From an uncultured Eubacteriales bacterium (GTDB lineage: Bacteria; Bacillota; Clostridia; Oscillospirales; Acutalibacteraceae), in the NCBI GenBank assembly GCA_934456435.1, contig CAKSHH010000010.1, positions 1 to 64,000 on the forward strand: 64,000 bases of DNA. The letters run 5' to 3'. Under the pieces are notes generated by a model. It worked only from the letters and a program-made list of their open reading frames with translations, was not told the origin of the DNA and ran no database searches. Positions 58,517 to 64,000 of the stretch are shown here, one piece after another. Each line of letters starts with the position of its first letter. The stretch's first letter is position 1. Made by a program: the position numbers and the translations under genes.

Positions 58517-60952
58517 ATGAAAATTGTAAAAAGAACATTATCGTTTATTCTCGGTTTTGCTTTGCTTTTCGCTTGCCTGCCTGACTGTATAGGTCTGCTT
58601 GCCGGAGCCTCGGTGTCGGGTGACTTCAAGTACGAGGTGTACTATAAGGAATGGGTAATGATCACGGGATACACGGGCAGCGACAAAGCTGTCACCATTC
58701 CCGAAACAATTTACGGCAAGCCCGTAAGGGGAATCGGTAAAGCCTCGTTCAAGGGAAGCGAGATTGAAGAAATCACGCTGCCGTCAACCGCAAAATGTAT
58801 TTATGCGGACGCGTTCAATGACTGCAGGAAGCTTGAAAAAATCAATTTCAACGAGGGCTTGCAAACGATTTATAATTCATTCCAAAACACAAACCTGACA
58901 TTTGTTAAATTCCCGAAAAGCCTGAAAACCTTGGGCGGAGCGGCATTCAACGGAAACGATAAGCTCGAAAGGATTGTCTTTGACGGCAGCTACTCCAAGA
59001 AGCTTAACATCACTTCAATCTTTAAGGACGGCTTCGGATGCAAAACGGCGGAAATTATCTTCAACTGCGTACCGTCGGTTGAAATGGATTTACTTTTTTC
59101 AAACAACAACTACACGCTGACGGAGAACGACGGAATATACACCTACAAATACACCGATTCGCCCGAAATCGAAACGATAACAAGCGGCGATTATCTGTAT
59201 TCTCTTGATGAAAGCGGCAATGCGGTTATCAGAAAATACCTGAACCGCGAGAGACTCGGCGTTTATGTTCCCGATTATATCGACGGACATGAGGTGACCG
59301 AAATCGGAGACTATGCGTTTTGTTCCTTTGCGTCCGACGGAGAGTATTGGAACGATGTTATTCAAAAGTCGGAGAATTACTCGTTCGTAGGCGTGACCTT
59401 ACCGGACACAATTACAGCGATAGGCAAATATGCGTTTGCGTTTAACACTCAGCTTTCAAGGCTGAAATTGCCCGACGGTGTCCGAAAAATCGGTTACTGC
59501 GCTTTTGCCGAGTGTCAGAGTCTCAAATCCGTTGAGATTCCGAAGAGCCTTTCGGTGATTTCCGACTACATCTTTGCCGGCTGTAATCTCGAAGAAATAA
59601 CGCTTCACAACGGCGTGAAATCAATCTGTCAGAACGCATTTGATTTTTCAAACAACAGCGCTTTCGAAATCGCTCTTCCCGACAGCATTGAATACATCGG
59701 AGAAAATGCATTCAGCAACAACAGCTTCACGAATATTTCCTTGCCCCGGAGCACAAAGGAATTGGACTCGGCGTTTTGCAATTCCGCCTCACTTGAAACG
59801 GTCAATTTCAATGAGAACATTGAGTCAATAAACGGAGCTTTTGAGGGCTGTCTCAAGCTGAAGTCGGCTGAGCTTCCCGAAAGTCTGAACAAGCTGGGCG
59901 CCGATTCGTTTGCCGATTGCACGTCTCTTAAAAAAGTGCATATCTCGCCCAACGTTTACAGCATAGGCGAGGGAGCTTTTTCGGGGTGCGAATCAATAAC
60001 CAAATTTGAGTGGGACGCACCGATAAAGAACATCGAGAAAAATGCCTTTAACGGATGCTCGATCAGCACCTTCGATTTTTCCGATACGGATTGTGTTCCG
60101 AACGGCGCTTTCCAAAACAGCGGAATAACGAGCGCAAAAATCGGTGAAAACAGGGAGAATTTTGAACATAAACAGACAGTCGGCAACTACGGATTTTTTG
60201 GCTGCGATAAGCTGACAACGGCTGCGGTCGGAGGAAATGTAAACGAGATTTCAACCAAAGCCTTTGCAAACTGCCCGAACCTGGGAACCGTAGTGATAGC
60301 AGACAGCGTTGAAGAGATTTCTCCCGACGCTTTTGAAAACAGCGGCAATGTCACAATCGTTTGCACCGAGAACTCATACGCACAAAGCTTTGCCGTCAAA
60401 AACGGCATCAGGGTCACAACGCTTGTGATTGCACCGATTCCGAATCAGGTCTATACAGGCAAGCAAATCAAGCCCGAACTTGATGTTTCCGTATCCAACG
60501 AAAAGCTGAAAAAGCTGATTGATTACACGGTGGATTACTCGGACAATATCAATGTCGGAACCGCGAAAGCCGTGATTTCCGGCAAGGGCGATTACAATAT
60601 GCTGATAAGCAAAGCCGAGTTCGCAGTCGTTGCGCGGAATATTGCCGATGCTTCGATAAGGCAAATCCCGACGCAGGAATACAGCGGAACAAAATGCTGC
60701 CCGAAGATTACGATTGTGTATAACGGCAGAGGTCTTGTTGAGGATAAGGACTACACCGTGACCTACACCAACAATTTATCGGAAATGAAAGGCACCGCAA
60801 AAATAAAGGGAATAGGAAATTTTCACGGAACGGTTGAGCAAGAATTTAAAATCAAACAGGCAGATGATATTCCTGCCGCAACACGAGTTATGAAAGCAAT
60901 TTGGAATTTCTTTGCGGAACTGTTTAACAGATTTATCAACATTTTTAAATAA
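58517..60952 (+). CDS. Surface protein with BspA-type leucine-rich repeats and MBG-like repeats
   Basis: An 811-aa exported protein. The signal peptide (TLSFILGFALLFACLPDCIG) opens it. LRR_5/BspA repeats fill residues ~40-620 (IGKYAFAFNTQLSRLKLPDG, SIGEGAFSGCESITKFEWD). Two beta-rich repeats of the form QVYTGKQIKP..DYTVDYSDNINVGTAK follow (~635-785). The end, MKAIWNFFAELFNRFINIFK, is an aromatic/basic amphipathic tail. BspA-type LRR proteins often bind host matrix or polysaccharide. It lies 3 nt after the anti-sigma gene and is part of the same operon. Confidence 0.88.
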   Translation: MKIVKRTLSFILGFALLFACLPDCIGLLAGASVSGDFKYEVYYKEWVMITGYTGSDKAVTIPETIYGKPVRGIGKASFKGSEIEEITLPSTAKCIYADAFNDCRKLEKINFNEGLQTIYNSFQNTNLTFVKFPKSLKTLGGAAFNGNDKLERIVFDGSYSKKLNITSIFKDGFGCKTAEIIFNCVPSVEMDLLFSNNNYTLTENDGIYTYKYTDSPEIETITSGDYLYSLDESGNAVIRKYLNRERLGVYVPDYIDGHEVTEIGDYAFCSFASDGEYWNDVIQKSENYSFVGVTLPDTITAIGKYAFAFNTQLSRLKLPDGVRKIGYCAFAECQSLKSVEIPKSLSVISDYIFAGCNLEEITLHNGVKSICQNAFDFSNNSAFEIALPDSIEYIGENAFSNNSFTNISLPRSTKELDSAFCNSASLETVNFNENIESINGAFEGCLKLKSAELPESLNKLGADSFADCTSLKKVHISPNVYSIGEGAFSGCESITKFEWDAPIKNIEKNAFNGCSISTFDFSDTDCVPNGAFQNSGITSAKIGENRENFEHKQTVGNYGFFGCDKLTTAAVGGNVNEISTKAFANCPNLGTVVIADSVEEISPDAFENSGNVTIVCTENSYAQSFAVKNGIRVTTLVIAPIPNQVYTGKQIKPELDVSVSNEKLKKLIDYTVDYSDNINVGTAKAVISGKGDYNMLISKAEFAVVARNIADASIRQIPTQEYSGTKCCPKITIVYNGRGLVEDKDYTVTYTNNLSEMKGTAKIKGIGNFHGTVEQEFKIKQADDIPAATRVMKAIWNFFAELFNRFINIFK

Positions 60953-60969
60953 GTAAAGGAGGCATAATT

Positions 60970-63336
60970 ATGAAAAGAACAGGAAAATTTATCTCAATAT
61001 TGATGGCGGTATTGATATTGATTTCATCGGTTACGATAACGGCATTTGCGGCTGAACAGATCACCGAATCCACGGTGATAAAAAGCGGCAAAACCTACGA
61101 AATAGGCTCGTACAGAGACCTGGAAACGCTTTCGATTCTTGTGAACGAAAACGCATATAACTGTGCCGGCGCAACATTCGTTTTGACGAACAATATCGAG
61201 GTCAACAACACAGACTCCGACACAAAGGTTTTGTTTATGTCCTTCCCGGATTTCCGCGGTACATTCAACGGCAATGGATATTCGATAAAGGGCTTGTACA
61301 TCAAGGGCTGCGGCTTCTTTGATAACCTCACAAATGCGACTGTTAATAATCTCAAAATCGAGAATGCCTACATAACGATGGAGGACGAAAGCTCATATCC
61401 GGTCGGCGGCTTTGCAGGCAGGGCTTATAAATCAAAGCTTTATCGCTGCACATTCAGCGGAATGGTAATCAACGGCGGCGATTACACCGGCGGCATTGTC
61501 GGCAGAGCAATGGGCGGTTCGGATCTCCAGTATTGCCGAAATTACGGAGTCGTTTTCGGTAAGAATTACATAGGCGGAATCGCCGGACTTGCCGATATGA
61601 AGACAACGGTAAAAAGATGCTTCAATTTCGGCGCGACATACGGCACGGGCGCGGATAAAAAGGGCACGCTGAATTTTGAACGTCGGGAAAGCGGAGTTCA
61701 ATCCGGTTCCTGCGGAAGAAACGTTAATTATACTCTTTATCCCAAAACAGGATTGCTTATTTTGAGCGGAACGGGAAAGACCACGGACTTTGGTGTTTTT
61801 GGAAACAGCCCTTTTACAACGACCTTCACGAAAGATATAATAAAATATGTTGTTATTGAAGAGGGAATAACAAGTATCGGCGATTTTATGTTTAGCGGAT
61901 GCAAGAATCTTGAATATGTTTCGTTCCCCGACAGCCTTACGAGAATAGGTACAGGTGCTTTTATAGATTGCAGTTCCTTGAGAGAAATGAAGATTCCGCG
62001 CGGAATTTCCTCAATAGGTGAACCGGGTGCGCAAGGAAATCAGTTTTTTAATTTTGAGATGTCTCCGTTTTCGGGATGCACTCAGATGATGAGCATCAAC
62101 ATCGACAAAAACAATCCGTATTATTCAACGGGAGAAAACGGAGAGCTTTATAACAAGGATAAAACAATTCTCATCGGATATCCTTCGGGTAATGTTTCAA
62201 AATCATTCGTTATTCCGGGAACCGTTACTAAAATTTTGCTCTTTGCAATTAACGCAAACGAATATCTTGAAGAAATACAGATACCGAAATCGGTCAAGAA
62301 AATCGGAGGCTGCATGATTTGCTCGTGCCCGAATTTGAAAGATGTGTACTATGATTCATCTGAAGAGGCTTGGGACGAACTTCTTTCTACCAATCCTTAC
62401 TCCAATTTGCCTGCCGTTCAATTACCCGAATCGGCAACCGTTCATTACGAACCCTGTGACCACGAGAATATGGAAAAGGCAAATGTTGTAGCTCCGACCT
62501 GTATATATAAGGGATATACAGTTTACCGCTGTGCCGATTGCGGATATAAAATCCATTCGGATTATGTCGGCACAGTTCCCCACAGCTTTGTATACGATGA
62601 GAGCCTGACAACGAGCACAGCTAACAAAAATGGCGTGTATATAGAAAGATGCGAAATTTGTAACATCTACAGAGAGGTTAAAACCGAAAAGATGCTGACG
62701 GGCTACAATACGGACAGCGAGTATATTTCCGGCTTTAATGCGGGAACCTCGGTTGATTCGTTAAACGACGAGCTCTCAACGGCAGGATTTGCGTCCGTTG
62801 AAATAAATTCAATAGATGACAACCTTGTCGGCACATCGTCAAATGTTACCTTCACATACGATGACGGCAATGTCGAAAGCTATGAGGTAATTCTTTTCGG
62901 CGACGTGAACGGTGACGGATGGTACGACGGACGCGACGCGGTAACGGTCAGCTTGATTGCAAGCGGAATGCTCAGCCGTGAGCAGGTCGGCGACGCGGCA
63001 TATAAGGCGGCGGACTGCAACCACGACGGAGTTATTGACGAAAAGGACGTCGAAATTCTTAACAGGGCAGGTATCCTGCTGGCGGATATAGATCAGAGCA
63101 AAGGCAAGGATGAACTGCTTGAAACCTCCGTCGCATACGGAGAGTACCTTTGCCTGATAGATCAGGCGGATATCCCGACGGACGAACCGACAGAAGAACC
63201 GGCAGCAGAGCCGACAGAAGAGCCTGCTGAAAACCCGACGGAAGAGCCCGAAAAGGAATCAAGCGTGTGGAATATCGTAATCACATTTATTATGGACATC
63301 ATCAAACGCATTTTCAACCTGGTGAAAATTTGGTAA
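60970..63336 (+). CDS. Surface protein with GLUG, leucine-rich repeats and a dockerin
   Basis: A 788-aa exported protein. After the signal peptide (ISILMAVLILISSVTITAFA) come GLUG-like repeats (~60-220: DYTGGIVGRAMGGSDLQYC, YIGGIAGLADM), LRR_5 repeats (~280-480) and a Cys-containing module (CDHENMEKA..CADCGYK). A type I dockerin lies at ~642-705: two calcium loops DVNGDGWYDGRDAV and DCNHDGVIDEKDVE. A PTEEP-rich spacer and the amphipathic tail SSVWNIVITFIMDIIKRIFN close it. No cohesin is seen in the window; its partner must be elsewhere. Confidence 0.88.
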   Translation: MKRTGKFISILMAVLILISSVTITAFAAEQITESTVIKSGKTYEIGSYRDLETLSILVNENAYNCAGATFVLTNNIEVNNTDSDTKVLFMSFPDFRGTFNGNGYSIKGLYIKGCGFFDNLTNATVNNLKIENAYITMEDESSYPVGGFAGRAYKSKLYRCTFSGMVINGGDYTGGIVGRAMGGSDLQYCRNYGVVFGKNYIGGIAGLADMKTTVKRCFNFGATYGTGADKKGTLNFERRESGVQSGSCGRNVNYTLYPKTGLLILSGTGKTTDFGVFGNSPFTTTFTKDIIKYVVIEEGITSIGDFMFSGCKNLEYVSFPDSLTRIGTGAFIDCSSLREMKIPRGISSIGEPGAQGNQFFNFEMSPFSGCTQMMSINIDKNNPYYSTGENGELYNKDKTILIGYPSGNVSKSFVIPGTVTKILLFAINANEYLEEIQIPKSVKKIGGCMICSCPNLKDVYYDSSEEAWDELLSTNPYSNLPAVQLPESATVHYEPCDHENMEKANVVAPTCIYKGYTVYRCADCGYKIHSDYVGTVPHSFVYDESLTTSTANKNGVYIERCEICNIYREVKTEKMLTGYNTDSEYISGFNAGTSVDSLNDELSTAGFASVEINSIDDNLVGTSSNVTFTYDDGNVESYEVILFGDVNGDGWYDGRDAVTVSLIASGMLSREQVGDAAYKAADCNHDGVIDEKDVEILNRAGILLADIDQSKGKDELLETSVAYGEYLCLIDQADIPTDEPTEEPAAEPTEEPAENPTEEPEKESSVWNIVITFIMDIIKRIFNLVKIW

Positions 63337-63445
63337 AAAAAACTTTTTTGAAATAAACACTCTGCGTATCAAAAAGTAAAGGCGGAAAAGCACATAAGCT
63401 TTTCCCTCATACCGCATAATATGTCTTTATAAATAATGCACCACC

Positions 63446-63487
63446 AAAAACCCGGAAGCAAGCTGCAAACAACTCGCTTCCGGGTTT
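63446..63487 (-). terminator. Terminator of the second RlmD-family gene
   Basis: AACCCGGAAGC/GCTTCCGGGTT with a 16-nt loop ends in a T run on the minus strand (GGGTTTTTGG). The plus strand side also has a short T run for the dockerin gene. Confidence 0.8.
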
Positions 63488-63489
63488 GG

Positions 63490-64000
63490 TTATTTATTCT
63501 TAATAAGCAATGCGATACATTCTATGTGTGCGGTGTGGGGGAACATATCGACGGGGCGGATTCTTTTGACCTTGTATCCGTTGCGTGTGAGAAAGGCGAT
63601 GTCCCTTGCCTGCGTTTCGGGGTTGCAGGAAATATAGACGACTCTTTTCGGACTGAGGGTAACAACGGAGGAAAGAAACGCCTTGTCGCTTCCTGCACGC
63701 GGCGGATCCATAAACACTACGTCAACCTTTTCGCCTGCGGCAGCCATAGCGACCATAAAATCGCCTGCGTCCGCACAGTAGAAACGAATGTTGTCCGTGC
63801 CATTCAGTCTTGCGTTGCCGATTGCGTCGCGGACCGCATCGCGATTGACTTCAACGCCGACGACCTGCTTCGCTTTCGGGGCGGCAACAATGCCGATCGT
63901 GCCGATGCCGCAGTAGGCGTCGATGACCGTTTCTTTCCCACTCAGGTCGGCAAATTCAATAGCTGTCGAATACAGCTTCTCCGTCTGAATTGGGTTGATC
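63490..64000 (-). CDS. RlmD/RumA-family rRNA (uracil) C5-methyltransferase, partial
   Basis: The C-terminal ~170 residues of a methyltransferase that extends beyond the window end. The SAM motif is VIDAYCGIGTIGIVAAPKAK, then VFMDPPRAGSDKAFL and the nucleophile in ISCNPETQARD. The end reads VDMFPHTAHIECIALLIKNK, as in RumA proteins. It is a paralogue of the complete gene at 49447-50811, with about the same motif spacing. In Firmicutes two such enzymes, or one dual-site enzyme (RlmCD), share U747 and U1939; which site this one takes is unknown. Confidence 0.9.
   Translation of the reverse strand, partial: INPIQTEKLYSTAIEFADLSGKETVIDAYCGIGTIGIVAAPKAKQVVGVEVNRDAVRDAIGNARLNGTDNIRFYCADAGDFMVAMAAAGEKVDVVFMDPPRAGSDKAFLSSVVTLSPKRVVYISCNPETQARDIAFLTRNGYKVKRIRPVDMFPHTAHIECIALLIKNK

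Noticed and set aside
57043..63336. Cellulosome-type SigI/RsgI system
   Set aside because: The sigma factor is of the ECF class and the regulator has Ig-like, not carbohydrate-binding or RsgI-type, domains, so I treat it only as an analogy.

Overview
The window reads as chromosomal DNA of a gut-type, anaerobic Clostridia bacterium, most like the Ruminococcaceae/Oscillospiraceae. Supporting signs are purine-rich Shine-Dalgarno sites with frequent TTG/GTG starts, many TTGACA-N17-TATAAT promoters, a dockerin-bearing surface protein, a DUF3793-flavodoxin pair, ECF vitamin transporters, a YdjI/YdjG/YdjH set and a diverged second type IIA topoisomerase. No phage, complete insertion sequence or CRISPR array was seen. 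This placement is inferred from gene content only.

Layout. 1-4.5 kb: tRNA-Gly, a half-size ABC exporter, an N-acetyltransferase, a MATE pump behind a large palindrome, and a rhodanese. 4.5-12.6 kb: a minus-strand operon led by a cobalamin riboswitch. It encodes two exported or lipid-anchored proteins with transcobalamin-like (DUF4430) domains, an exported beta-propeller, and a full ECF transporter (EcfT, a fused double ATPase and an S component), so it is best read as a corrinoid scavenging system. 12.6-16.6 kb: ogt, an SGNH hydrolase, an AraC regulator, DUF3793 and flavodoxin. 16.6-21.1 kb: a divergent FGGY kinase / class III aminotransferase / class II aldolase locus with twin operators. 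21.1-24.7 kb: a broken XRE regulator, a small ribbon-helix-helix protein, then nifS-iscU-mnmA. 24.7-33.6 kb: an M20 peptidase, a small ORF with a structured RNA, a MarR-controlled heterodimeric ABC exporter, an esterase, PlsC and a PHP protein. 33.6-39.8 kb: two unknown membrane proteins and the YdjI-YdjG-YdjH set. 39.8-45.5 kb: a LysR regulator divergent from aspartate aminotransferase, DUF1275, argG and purA. 45.5-50.8 kb: CsoR-type repressor, Nudix hydrolase, methyltransferase, HD phosphohydrolase, RarA and RlmD. 50.9-51.8 kb: FMN riboswitch and RibU. 52-56.8 kb: divergent topoisomerase B and A subunits, a structured minus-strand RNA, and secG. 56.9-63.4 kb: a candidate small RNA, then an ECF sigma factor, a membrane anti-sigma candidate with Ig-like ectodomains, and two large leucine-rich-repeat surface proteins, one with a dockerin. 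The window ends inside a second RlmD-type methyltransferase.

Links between regions. Two vitamin riboswitches control ECF systems: the cobalamin operon carries its own energising module, whereas RibU has none here and must use a module encoded elsewhere. The same GTTAG-N6-CTAAC palindrome precedes both the flavodoxin pair and the Fe-S assembly operon, which suggests one metal-responsive regulator. Five exported proteins end in a short aromatic/basic amphipathic segment that may be a shared surface-retention signal. The sigma/anti-sigma/LRR cluster and the cobalamin operon are the most promising systems for follow-up.
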